From the IMG/VR virus record IMGVR_UViG_3300049460_000128, positions 124,001 to 188,000 of that record: 64,000 nt of DNA. The stretch is one strand, 5' to 3'. The translations under genes were made by a program, and so were the position numbers. Source of the DNA: a virus. Shown here in pieces: positions 52,448 to 59,796 of this stretch (its first letter is position 1; each line of letters begins with the position of its first letter). The notes below the pieces were generated by a model. That model had not been told where the DNA came from and did no database searches. It saw only the letters and a list, made by a program, of their open reading frames with translations.

Positions 52448-53590
52448 TCATACAGCCATTGGAGCTGGCAAACTATCATAGCTGTGATAGTCGGTCAGTT
52501 TGATGTCATCCATTGTAAATTTGGTGATATCACGAATCTCTGGATTCAACCACAAGCCTGGCAATGCCATAGGTGTACGTTTCAACTGTTCAGCCACTTG
52601 GTCAAAGTGGTTATGATAGATGTGTGTGTCGCCAATCACGTGAACAAATTCACCAACACGATAGCCGCATACTTGTGCCAGCATATGGACCAACAGCGAG
52701 TATGATGCGATGTTGAATGGGATACCCAAGAAGGCATCACCCGAACGCTGATACATCTGGCACGACAGCTTATGCGTTGGCAGACCAACGTCTTCCAGAT
52801 CCTCAACGGTTTTCTTACGACTGGCTCGTGACAAACCATGACGATCCACGTCGATTACCTTGCGTTCCAAATGTCCCTTGTCGTCATACCAATCTGCATA
52901 CGATTCGTTGATCTCGTTGGAGTCCAATGGAGCAACGAAGAACTGTGCAAACATATGGCACGGTGGCAACGCCATGTTTTCCAATTCACCTGGATTCCAT
53001 GCCGACAACACATGACGCCGGCCATATGGATCATGGGTCAAACCATCAACCAAGTCCATCAGTTGATCATGAATTTCTTGCATGACGACGGTCTCTTCAC
53101 CAGTAACTGGATCTTTGCTTGAACAGATTACCTTTTCGCTCTCAACGAATTCGTTAAACGATTGTTTGTTCAACAGACCATGCTCGCGACGTTTCGCCAC
53201 GTATTCATCATGTGTGATTGTGAACAGTGGACCTTTCCACTTGCGCCACTGAACGCCGTACACGACACCAAGGTCGCCTTCAAACTTGGCTTTAGGTGTC
53301 CAATAAGGAGCATTGGCATTGCCAGACCAAATGGTTTTCTTGGGCGATTCACGATCACCGTGCAGGATTTCCTTCAAGCGTTTTTCATCGCCCGAACCTT
53401 CGATGAACCAGAGCAGTTCTGATACCATGGCTTTGAATGCCAGTTTCTTGGTGGTCACTGCTGGGAAGCCGCGAGTCAAGTCAAAGCGAAGTTGTTCGCC
53501 AAAGGTAGCACGGGTGCCCGTGCCTGTGCGATCTGGACGATCGACGCCGTCGTCCATTACCTTCTTGATGAGGTCTAAGTATTGTTTCAT
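52448..53590 (-). CDS. td: Thymidylate synthase
   Basis: Converts dUMP to dTMP with methylene-tetrahydrofolate. The folate/dUMP motifs are all present: DRTGTGTRATFG (19-31), ELLWFI (58-63), the catalytic Cys211 in LPPCHMFAQFF, Arg motif YGRRHVLSAWNP, and FLGIPFNIASYS with Asn293. Asn at this site is the dUMP-specific residue; dCMP hydroxymethylases have Asp. The length (380 versus 264 in E. coli) comes from two inserts, at about 121-168 and 223-273. The protein ends APMAV. Its start overlaps the DHFR stop (ATGA), so both are made together. Confidence 0.95.
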   Translation of the reverse strand: MKQYLDLIKKVMDDGVDRPDRTGTGTRATFGEQLRFDLTRGFPAVTTKKLAFKAMVSELLWFIEGSGDEKRLKEILHGDRESPKKTIWSGNANAPYWTPKAKFEGDLGVVYGVQWRKWKGPLFTITHDEYVAKRREHGLLNKQSFNEFVESEKVICSSKDPVTGEETVVMQEIHDQLMDLVDGLTHDPYGRRHVLSAWNPGELENMALPPCHMFAQFFVAPLDSNEINESYADWYDDKGHLERKVIDVDRHGLSRASRKKTVEDLEDVGLPTHKLSCQMYQRSGDAFLGIPFNIASYSLLVHMLAQVCGYRVGEFVHVIGDTHIYHNHFDQVAEQLKRTPMALPGLWLNPEIRDITKFTMDDIKLTDYHSYDSLPAPMAV

Positions 53591-54075
53591 GTTTTACTCC
53601 AGATTTCAAAAGATACTCCGATATCAGGATTATGGATCCTAGAGTCACACGCGAAGCCTCCCAGGATAGCCAGCATGGCATCAATATCCAGATAAGTGTC
53701 AGCTTCGACGTTTTGATGTACTCTTGTGATATACATTCTTGATACCAGCGGTGCAAAGTCGTTGTAGACCTTGGCACCACCCATGATAACGATTTCGTTA
53801 TGGGTTTTGGTTAATTGGTCAACAATCTCTTGGGCAGTTCCATTCAACACGAGGTCAGCCCCCTGAATGTCTCTACTGCTCAAAACGATGTTGGTACGAT
53901 TCGGTAATGGTTTCTTGGGCAAACTATCCCAGGTACTTGACCCCATTACTACCGTTTTGTCTTTCGTATGTTCTTTGAACCACATCATGTCTTCCTTAAT
54001 GTGGGCCCAGGGTAATTTATTCTCAATGCCAATCGCATTATTGTCAGCGACCGCGACGATCAGACTAATGGTCAT
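53587..54075 (-). CDS. frd: Dihydrofolate reductase
   Basis: A 162-residue DHFR that regenerates tetrahydrofolate consumed by thymidylate synthase. Motifs: VAVADNNAIGIENKLPWAHI (8-27), KEDMMWFKEHT, VVMGSSTWDSLP (42-53), NIVLSS, and IVIMGGAKVYNDF (about 94-106, NADPH-binding GG). It overlaps both neighbours by four bases. This is the T4 frd-td order. Confidence 0.95.
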   Translation of the reverse strand: MTISLIVAVADNNAIGIENKLPWAHIKEDMMWFKEHTKDKTVVMGSSTWDSLPKKPLPNRTNIVLSSRDIQGADLVLNGTAQEIVDQLTKTHNEIVIMGGAKVYNDFAPLVSRMYITRVHQNVEADTYLDIDAMLAILGGFACDSRIHNPDIGVSFEIWSKT

Positions 54076-54473
54076 TCGTCAGCCTCTTCCTGATAGTCAT
54101 CCCGGTGCCAATCCGCCACCATATGTTGAAGACGATCCAAGTAATCATTAGCCACTAACGTGTCAATAATTTCTTGATAACGCGGGTAGGTCAAACGCAG
54201 AGATACCTCGAGGGAATCCAGTAGCTCTTGAATCTGCGCATACTCACGCCCTGCCTGCAAGTAGACGATATGTTGAGCGGCAAAATCATACATGAACCTA
54301 TGTTCAAATTTGGCGCGTTCTAGTGAACGTTCCAGCCATTTGTTTCGGTCTTCCAGACGTCTCACGTATTCGTGATCAATCACTGGTGCTTCAACGGGAT
54401 AGCTGCCTACACTGGCTTCGCCTGTTAAGCCACCATATGCGATACTTTCATGTAAATCAGATATAGATGTCAT
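54072..54473 (-). CDS. Small coiled-coil protein, family C member 1
   Basis: A 133-residue protein with a long helical centre (RLEDRNKWLERSLERAKFEH) and a C-terminal LLDSLEVSLRLTYPRYQEII. The -LRL-x-x-P- element relates it to the following genes in this array. It overlaps DHFR and the next gene by four bases each. Function unknown. Confidence 0.65.
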   Translation of the reverse strand: MTSISDLHESIAYGGLTGEASVGSYPVEAPVIDHEYVRRLEDRNKWLERSLERAKFEHRFMYDFAAQHIVYLQAGREYAQIQELLDSLEVSLRLTYPRYQEIIDTLVANDYLDRLQHMVADWHRDDYQEEADE

Positions 54474-54775
54474 TCGTTCTCCATTAGTTTTTTCAATAAG
54501 TCTATTCGACGATCACTAACTATTTTGTCCACAATTGCCTCGAAGTCTGAACGAACGAGTTTCGTCATTGCATCAAGTGACTGTTTAACATCAGCCATAC
54601 CCACATTCTCACGGCATAATTGATCATGAATGATCTTATGCGCGGCTATGGGCAAAAGGAATTCAATCTCAGAAATCAATTCAGTAATGAGCGTCAGATC
54701 TTGCTTGCTTCGTCGTTCCAAACTATCGATTTGAGCTTGAGCAGCTTCAAGCTGAACTTCCATTACTGTCTTCAT
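54470..54775 (-). CDS. Small coiled-coil protein, possible divergent family C member
   Basis: A 101-residue, almost entirely helical protein (LEAAQAQIDSLERRSKQDLT). The C-terminal part SLDAMTKLVRSDFEAIVDKI occupies the position of the family motif but is degenerate. It overlaps both neighbours by four bases. Confidence 0.6.
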   Translation of the reverse strand: MKTVMEVQLEAAQAQIDSLERRSKQDLTLITELISEIEFLLPIAAHKIIHDQLCRENVGMADVKQSLDAMTKLVRSDFEAIVDKIVSDRRIDLLKKLMENE

Positions 54776-55095
54776 TTGCCAGTCATCTTTTGTTCAATTT
54801 CCGGATCAGCCAATCGCATGATGGCCAGGAACTCTTCGAATGCTTCGCGAACGCCGGAATATTCGCGCACACACTCCATCATTGCCCCATAGATCTTTGC
54901 TGCACTTGCATTCTCATTGACCTTATTTTCATAATGATCGGCGCGTTCGATGGCTCGAGTACGCTCATGTTCTAGTTCGGCATATTTGGCCTCGATGAGT
55001 TCAATGTTGAAGCGTGCGTCTTGAAGTTCGAAGAATCTGTTCAAGTCGAGGTTCGCTTGTGCTAGTGGTTTTGATAAGTCGTGTGAGTATGTCAT
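54772..55095 (-). CDS. Small coiled-coil protein, family C member
   Basis: A 107-residue protein: N-terminal coiled coil (AKYAELEHERTRAIERADHY) and C-terminal AFEEFLAIMRLADPEIEQKM, the clear family motif (aromatic-x-x-F-x-x-[IM]-[ML]-RL-x-[DE]-P). It overlaps both neighbours by four bases. Confidence 0.67.
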   Translation of the reverse strand: MTYSHDLSKPLAQANLDLNRFFELQDARFNIELIEAKYAELEHERTRAIERADHYENKVNENASAAKIYGAMMECVREYSGVREAFEEFLAIMRLADPEIEQKMTGK

Positions 55096-55376
55096 ATTAG
55101 TTTGTCCAGATAATGTTTTGATTGCGGGTCAACCAATCGAAGGATGACCGTGAAATTGTCCCAAGCATTTTTGGCACCTGCATGATTAGCCAACGACTCA
55201 CGTAATTGAATTACTGCTTTCATAAGCTCATGTTGGCTATCCAACTTATCTTCAAGTCGTTCAATGCGGCGTTCATAATACCTAAGTAAGGTTTGAGCCC
55301 TACGAGTATCCCAAACATGCTCGGAGTCGTCACCAGAGGTCATGGAATCAATTGGTTTGTTTGGGTCTACTGTCAT
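55092..55376 (-). CDS. Small coiled-coil protein, family C member
   Basis: A 94-residue protein with helix YERRIERLEDKLDSQHELMK and C-terminal AWDNFTVILRLVDPQSKHYL, matching the family motif. The layout of coiled coil then motif is the same as in the genes on both sides. Confidence 0.67.
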   Translation of the reverse strand: MTVDPNKPIDSMTSGDDSEHVWDTRRAQTLLRYYERRIERLEDKLDSQHELMKAVIQLRESLANHAGAKNAWDNFTVILRLVDPQSKHYLDKLI

Positions 55377-55388
55377 TGTTAGCTCTTA

Positions 55389-55670
55389 TTAAAAACGACG
55401 CCAGAGTCGATCTTCATACTTGGTGATCTCTTCTTTGATGCGAGATTCCAAATCAGGCTCGCACAAGCGCAACAGAGTCATGAATGATACCCATTCACCC
55501 TGAAGTGTTTCATGTTTGTGAATTGCAGCAGCCAATGACCGATAGAAAATCGCATCTGCGTATTTCAGTTCGAGATCGGTATTGCGATGCTGTAGTTTGA
55601 TGTTCTGAGCCCTAAGGTCAGAAATATGTTTGGCTTGGGCTTCGTATTCACGCCCGTATGATTCCATCAT
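55389..55670 (-). CDS. Small coiled-coil protein, family C member
   Basis: A 93-residue protein: helix ISDLRAQNIKLQHRNTDLEL and C-terminal EWVSFMTLLRLCEPDLESRI. A very good AAGGAGG site precedes the ATG at 55670, and a -10-like TAGAAT lies upstream, so this may begin a transcript of the array. Confidence 0.68.
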   Translation of the reverse strand: MMESYGREYEAQAKHISDLRAQNIKLQHRNTDLELKYADAIFYRSLAAAIHKHETLQGEWVSFMTLLRLCEPDLESRIKEEITKYEDRLWRRF

Positions 55671-55691
55671 AGTGATTGCCTCCTTGTCTTG

Positions 55692-55697
55692 ATTCTA
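55692..55697 (-). promoter_or_regulatory. Possible -10 element (TAGAAT)
   Basis: CTGTAGAATCA on the minus strand is identical to the -10 region of the strong promoter at 57638, but the -35 (TTGATT) is only 14 bases away. Weak evidence. Confidence 0.3.
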
Positions 55698-55721
55698 CAG
55701 TGACAGGAGGCAATCAACTAA

Positions 55722-55982
55722 TTATTCTTGACTGGCTTTTTCGAAGATGTCGTCTGTAATTTCGAGAATTTCTTGGCGTATCATGCGTACATCGAGGATG
55801 ACTTGCACATTGAAGATCAGGTCGCCGTTATCGCGCATGAAATCGTCAAATTCATCTCTCTTAACAATGGTTTCGTTTCCATCAAGCGTGCGAACTTTCG
55901 CCAGAATGATGTATTCAGTAGGGATCAGCTCAGGATCCAAGTGATTGATGATTTCATCAAGGATGTCAGGTTTGTGATTCAT
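55722..55982 (-). CDS. Hypothetical protein
   Basis: An 86-residue acidic protein (MNHKPDILDEIINHLDPELI), with a beta-hairpin-like centre (VRTLDGNETIVKRDEFDDFM). It interrupts the coiled-coil array and does not share the motif. Function unknown. Confidence 0.65.
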   Translation of the reverse strand: MNHKPDILDEIINHLDPELIPTEYIILAKVRTLDGNETIVKRDEFDDFMRDNGDLIFNVQVILDVRMIRQEILEITDDIFEKASQE

Positions 55983-56017
55983 GATTGATACTCCAAAGTG
56001 TGGTACATATATTTACA

Positions 56018-56263
56018 TCAACGTGACAATTGTCCTGCTTGGGTCAATCGCAACATCACCTGATATTCCTCCCAAGACTTCATGAGACTGGGATATTCAT
56101 TTCGTAGGGCTTCTTCTTCGTCCTGCCGTGCCATTACAATACGTGCAGTGTCGTGGAATTCCAAAATTCTTTTTTGGACTTTTTCAAGGTTCGCATAGTA
56201 ATTGTCTTTGAGTGCATGATCGCGCTCAGTGGTGTCTGGCATATTGGGAAATTTTATACACAT
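56018..56263 (-). CDS. Small coiled-coil protein, family C member
   Basis: An 81-residue protein with helices NLEKVQKRILEFHDTARIVM and the motif SWEEYQVMLRLTQAG, in which the usual acidic-Pro is lost. Start uncertain: ATG at 56263 lies 9 bases past a terminator hairpin, and ATG at 56242 (MPDTTERD) is an alternative. Neither has a strong ribosome site. Confidence 0.6.
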   Translation of the reverse strand: MCIKFPNMPDTTERDHALKDNYYANLEKVQKRILEFHDTARIVMARQDEEEALRNEYPSLMKSWEEYQVMLRLTQAGQLSR

Positions 56264-56271
56264 GATGGTAA

Positions 56272-56293
56272 AATGAGCCCTCAGGGGCTCATT
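56272..56293 (-). terminator. Rho-independent terminator
   Basis: Minus strand: AATGAGCCC/GGGCTCATT stem, loop CTGA, followed by TT and ACC. It lies just after the stop at 56295. Confidence 0.75.
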
Positions 56294-56294
56294 C

Positions 56295-56582
56295 TTATTG
56301 AAGGTCGCCTGATGCGACCAATTGATCCGTATGCTCCAAAGCTGCCAGGATGACAGCAGCGGCTTTCACCAGACTGATCTGAAAATCGTCTTGTGTTGGC
56401 AATGCACCACGGTTGAAACTTGCTGAACTTCTACGCTTTGCGGGCTCATTCAAATAATGGCCAGCAATCGCAATCCAATCGTTGATCGTATTCTTTTCGT
56501 CGAACTCTGAACCCGGCAGGGTTTTCTGCCGGTCACGCTCTTCGCGAATACGCTCCAGAAGGAGCGCAGTCTTATCAGCCAT
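56295..56582 (-). CDS. Hypothetical protein (possible all-alpha NTP-pyrophosphatase relative)
   Basis: A 95-residue protein beginning MADKTALLLERIREERDRQK at 56582, overlapping the preceding gene by eight bases. EERDRQK, NDWIAIAGHYL and SLVKAAAVILAALEH resemble small phage proteins related to MazG-type folds, but the metal-binding EExxE signature is not seen. I leave the function open. Confidence 0.6.
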   Translation of the reverse strand: MADKTALLLERIREERDRQKTLPGSEFDEKNTINDWIAIAGHYLNEPAKRRSSASFNRGALPTQDDFQISLVKAAAVILAALEHTDQLVASGDLQ

Positions 56583-57285
56583 TTGATGCCGACTTTGGTT
56601 TACGGCCACGCTTCTTTGGCGCAGGCGCCAGAGTTGCTTCGTTGACCTTAGTCATAGCAGCCTCGACGGCTACTTTGGCTTCAGCTGGGTTCATATTACC
56701 AACGTCAACACGATGTACTTGACGTGGCGCAGGACGCAATTCTGGAGCCAGACGGTACGCTTGTTCGCGTTTGCGATTTGCTTCGCCTTCCAGCATTTCT
56801 GCTTCAGCGATGAAGTTCATTGCTTGGTTGGTACGCTTCTCTTCTTCAGCCGCATTAATGTTGCTGACGATTGGATTGTACTTTACTTCTGCATTGTTGT
56901 TCGCTACCGGGGTATCTGGTACTACATCATCCAGTTTGCCCAGTTGTTGCAAAATGTCGCGCAGGGCGAATGGGGTATTCGGCTGCGGCAGCATGATTAC
57001 ATTGTCGATCGACTCGGCACGCATCAGGCCAAGGCGATGGAACTCGGTCAACACGGTATTGCCAGTTTCCTGAACAGTACGACGTGCCATGGCTGATGCC
57101 AGATCGGTTTCATGCTGGCCTTCTGCCGAGTCAACAACACTCAACAGAATCTGTTCATAACGTGGTTGCAGTGACTCAACGTCAATGATCAGTGCTTTTT
57201 GCTTGTCATCAGGCAGTTGCATGAAAACAATCACGCAGCGGGCATCGGTCGAACGAATCTTACCAACGTGTTTTTTGATTGCCAT
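56575..57285 (-). CDS. Hypothetical protein with AT-hook-like C-terminus
   Basis: A 236-residue protein. The N-terminal 100 residues are mixed alpha/beta (GKIRSTDARCVIVFMQLPDD, DKQKALIIDVESL). A helical Ala/Glu/Arg-rich part follows (NFIAEAEMLEGEANRKREQA). It ends PKKRGRKPKSASNG, which matches the R-G-R-K-P core of AT-hook DNA-binding peptides. A DNA-associated role is inferred from that tail alone. Confidence 0.68.
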   Translation of the reverse strand: MAIKKHVGKIRSTDARCVIVFMQLPDDKQKALIIDVESLQPRYEQILLSVVDSAEGQHETDLASAMARRTVQETGNTVLTEFHRLGLMRAESIDNVIMLPQPNTPFALRDILQQLGKLDDVVPDTPVANNNAEVKYNPIVSNINAAEEEKRTNQAMNFIAEAEMLEGEANRKREQAYRLAPELRPAPRQVHRVDVGNMNPAEAKVAVEAAMTKVNEATLAPAPKKRGRKPKSASNG

Positions 57286-57337
57286 ATGGGGATATCCTAT
57301 GAAAACGGGTCATGACTATCCACGACCCGCCTATCGA

Positions 57338-57595
57338 TTACTTCTTAGCTGCGGTCTTCTTCGAAGCAGGCTTCTTAGCCGGAGCAGCTGGTTCTTCTTC
57401 AACTGGCGCAGGAGCGGCAGCTTTCAGGAACGTAGCAATCTTTTCGCGAACTGCGATAACTTGCTCGATGACTTGCCAACCCTTGAATGCGCCTTGTTCG
57501 CAAGCGTAGTCAATGATTTTAACGGCATTTTGCAGGTCAGCCAGTTCAATGGATGGTGCGGCAGGGGCCGCTTGGTCTTGAGTTACGTCAGACAT
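57338..57595 (-). CDS. Small protein with Ala/Pro/Lys-rich tail
   Basis: An 85-residue protein. The folded core (LADLQNAVKIIDYACEQGAF, KGWQVIEQVIAVREKIATFL) resembles a short helical protein found widely in T4-like phages, as I recall it. The tail PAAPAKKPASKKTAAKK resembles histone H1-like tails. AAGGAA and a strong sigma70 promoter lie upstream. Confidence 0.7.
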   Translation of the reverse strand: MSDVTQDQAAPAAPSIELADLQNAVKIIDYACEQGAFKGWQVIEQVIAVREKIATFLKAAAPAPVEEEPAAPAKKPASKKTAAKK

Positions 57596-57637
57596 CGTGT
57601 ATTCCTTTTGTTATTGTTATGTGTTACTACTGCGATG

Positions 57638-57666
57638 ATTCTACAGGCTTCAAACTTGATTGTCAA
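57638..57666 (-). promoter_or_regulatory. Strong sigma70 promoter
   Basis: Reading leftward: perfect TTGACA (57666-57661), 17-base spacer, TAGAAT (57643-57638). It is about 40 bases ahead of the ATG at 57595 and sits in the 78-base gap after the HNH gene. The best host-type promoter in the window. Confidence 0.8.
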
Positions 57667-57673
57667 AATAGAT

Positions 57674-58249
57674 TTATCGTTTGTCACCAACCAGCTTGAT
57701 ATTTTCAGCTGGCCAATCCAAATACGATTGCCATGATGGATGACGTATCGTGATTGGGAACCGCTTTATCTTACTTACCATTTCACCGTATGAGGGTTTA
57801 CGGGGAGGGTTCCTGGGCTTCATTACCGTGTGGTGGGACTTTCTTTGATTACATGGACGACATGCAGCCACAATATTATCCCACTTCACTAGACCACCCA
57901 AAAACTTGGGTATAACATGTTCCTTCGTCAATTGATGTTCTGGAAACACTTCACCACAATACTGACAAGTGAAGTCGTCGCGCAGATATACATTATGACT
58001 TGAAAACCGTACCGTTCTACCTGAAGGAACCCATTTTCTAGACATCACTACTGAGGGAACCAGCATAGTGATGTTCTGACTACTTATTTGCCAATCTTCG
58101 TAGCTTTCCAGAACATCAACCTTATCCATTATCGTGTCCACAATAGCATCACGCCATATCAAGGTGCTGATAGGCATTACACTTAGGGGCTTACCATCAC
58201 AATTCAATATGAGAGTGTCTCCGCCTCTTTGCAGATTATACGTACCCAT
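57674..58249 (-). CDS. HNH endonuclease
   Basis: A 191-residue HNH nuclease. VYLRDDFTCQYCG (C95, C98), KEHVIPKFLGG (H111), DNIVAACRPCNQRKS (N125, C130, C133) form the HNH/zinc core of the common phage-bacterial type. The N-terminal 80 residues (ILNCDGKPLSVMPISTLIWR) are the usual leader domain of this family. It may be a homing enzyme or a phage DNA-processing nuclease; there is no sign of gene splitting around it. Confidence 0.9.
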   Translation of the reverse strand: MGTYNLQRGGDTLILNCDGKPLSVMPISTLIWRDAIVDTIMDKVDVLESYEDWQISSQNITMLVPSVVMSRKWVPSGRTVRFSSHNVYLRDDFTCQYCGEVFPEHQLTKEHVIPKFLGGLVKWDNIVAACRPCNQRKSHHTVMKPRNPPRKPSYGEMVSKIKRFPITIRHPSWQSYLDWPAENIKLVGDKR

Positions 58250-58265
58250 GATACTCTACTGTTCA

Positions 58266-59429
58266 TTAATGTAAGTTGAAATTTCCAACTTTGGCCGTGG
58301 TATCAGTGAAACGAATATCAACTGTACTCAAATGCCCACCTTTGCTACAACCAGTATCCATGAAAATGGCAGTACCACCCTCAGTACCAATCTGCGTCAA
58401 TGGCTCGAATGTACTTCTGATATCATGGCCGACAATCGCAATTTGATTCTCAGTCAACTTATCAACCCAGTTATACACACGATTCGGATAACCATCATCG
58501 CGCTTTACCGAGTTGTCGGTCTCTCCAAACAAGCACATCGATTCCAATGCACCTGGAAGACGCTTGGCCGTGATATCAAACAGATCCGGATGCGCGGCGC
58601 CATGTGTGAAAACAAATCCGTCAGACGACCTATGATGACGCATCAGATGGAACATGGCATTGAAGCGACTGACCCAACGATTGTAGTCAAACTTACTCAA
58701 TCCCTTTACGCGATTGATGGTTACCTTGTTCCCTTCAGACAACTTTACATGTTTGTCTGGTTGATTCAAGTATCGGAAGATCTTTCGTTCATGGTTGCCC
58801 ATTATCACTTCAGCTTCACCCCTAATAACCATTTGATAAACAACCTCAATTACTTCCAAGGAGTCTATACCATAGTCCAACAGGTCACCCAGCAACAATA
58901 CGAAATGATTACGCCCGCGTGCCCAGGATACGGCATTTCTCAACGCATTGAGATTACCATGTATATCAGGAATGGCTGTGATACCCGAGTAGCCACGTGC
59001 GCGCAAGTTGGCAAAGAAGTCTTGATCTGGTAGTAGCTTCACGATGTTATATGCACCAACGGTAAAATCAATAACTTCTGCTATTCGATCACCGCCCATA
59101 AGGTCAGGTCGTTTTGACAAGTCACCAATCAAATAGAACACATTGAAGCCACGATTTTGTGCTTCTTTGGCCATATTGATACGAGTGTTGCGTTTAAGGT
59201 GGGGGTCAGAGATGACAACACGCTCGCCCAATGCCAGTTTTGACATCATGCGTCGTTCCATCTCGGATGACACGGCATCTGTCATCTCGTGACGTTCTGG
59301 AGCATATCCCAATAGGTCAACGAGGATCTTGTTTGGTGTGAGAATTTCGTGAGGCTGAAATGCGTTCGAGATTTTATCAGGATGCAAATCAATCAGGAAG
59401 ATTACACTGTTGAGTGTTATTGTTTTCAT
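58266..59429 (-). CDS. PNKP-like phosphatase with degenerate kinase half
   Basis: A 387-residue protein. Residues about 148-387 are a calcineurin-type phosphatase: PDIHGNLNAL (D155, H157), LLGDLLDYG (D182, D185), IMGNHERK (N212, H213), FTHGAAH and VGHD. Residues 1-130 look like the P-loop kinase of bacterial polynucleotide kinase/phosphatases (QPHEILTPNKILVDLLGY, RVVISDPHLKRNTRINMAKE), but the expected GxxGxGKS is absent; the strand reads IFLIDLHPDKIS. So the phosphatase is probably active and the kinase not. It would trim DNA or RNA ends, or diadenosine compounds. Confidence 0.78.
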   Translation of the reverse strand: MKTITLNSVIFLIDLHPDKISNAFQPHEILTPNKILVDLLGYAPERHEMTDAVSSEMERRMMSKLALGERVVISDPHLKRNTRINMAKEAQNRGFNVFYLIGDLSKRPDLMGGDRIAEVIDFTVGAYNIVKLLPDQDFFANLRARGYSGITAIPDIHGNLNALRNAVSWARGRNHFVLLLGDLLDYGIDSLEVIEVVYQMVIRGEAEVIMGNHERKIFRYLNQPDKHVKLSEGNKVTINRVKGLSKFDYNRWVSRFNAMFHLMRHHRSSDGFVFTHGAAHPDLFDITAKRLPGALESMCLFGETDNSVKRDDGYPNRVYNWVDKLTENQIAIVGHDIRSTFEPLTQIGTEGGTAIFMDTGCSKGGHLSTVDIRFTDTTAKVGNFNLH

Positions 59430-59511
59430 TATTAAAATACGTAAGAGGCATTGTGCCGATGTTCCTCTTATCTATCAAACCTGAATTTGGTAGATTTACG
59501 TCTTCAACAAT

Positions 59512-59754
59512 TCAACTTAAATCTGATTCGGGAGAAAGTTTGAACATCGTTGCGTCGAACGCGTCATCAAAGCCAACGACTATGATTCGTCTATGTTCGG
59601 CGACATTCCAATTGCTGGAACAGTTCGTTTGACACCAAAACTCAATGAACCGAGCGAGCAGGTCATTCCGAGTTGCTTCATCAGTAGACAGTTTTATGAC
59701 TATCGTGATTGGAAGCTTCTCAGAACAACCAGCGGTGTATGAAGGGATATCCAT
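59512..59754 (-). CDS. Small protein, family B member
   Basis: An 80-residue protein ending RIIVVGFDDAFDATMFKLSP, which shares the family B ending with the proteins at 45600 and 60466. The N-terminal part has ITIVIKLSTDEATRNDLLAR. Upstream lies a tandem 11-base repeat. Function unknown. Confidence 0.65.
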   Translation of the reverse strand: MDIPSYTAGCSEKLPITIVIKLSTDEATRNDLLARFIEFWCQTNCSSNWNVAEHRRIIVVGFDDAFDATMFKLSPESDLS

Positions 59755-59774
59755 GCAATTACTATAGCATATCC

Positions 59775-59796
59775 CTTGTTACAAGCTTGTTACAAT
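59775..59796. repeat. Tandem 11-base repeat CTTGTTACAAG/CTTGTTACAAT
   Basis: Two adjacent copies, each near-palindromic (TTGTTACAA), between the ClpP stop and the ATG at 59754. They could be an operator, and the first base of the ClpP stop codon lies within the repeat end. Confidence 0.5.

Noticed and set aside
52448-53590. Thymidylate synthase homologue as a dCMP or dUMP hydroxymethylase for DNA hypermodification
   Set aside because: Asn293 is the dUMP-type residue, which excludes a dCMP enzyme, and the C-terminal APMAV is like normal synthases. A hydroxymethyl-dUMP activity cannot be excluded by eye but has no positive support.
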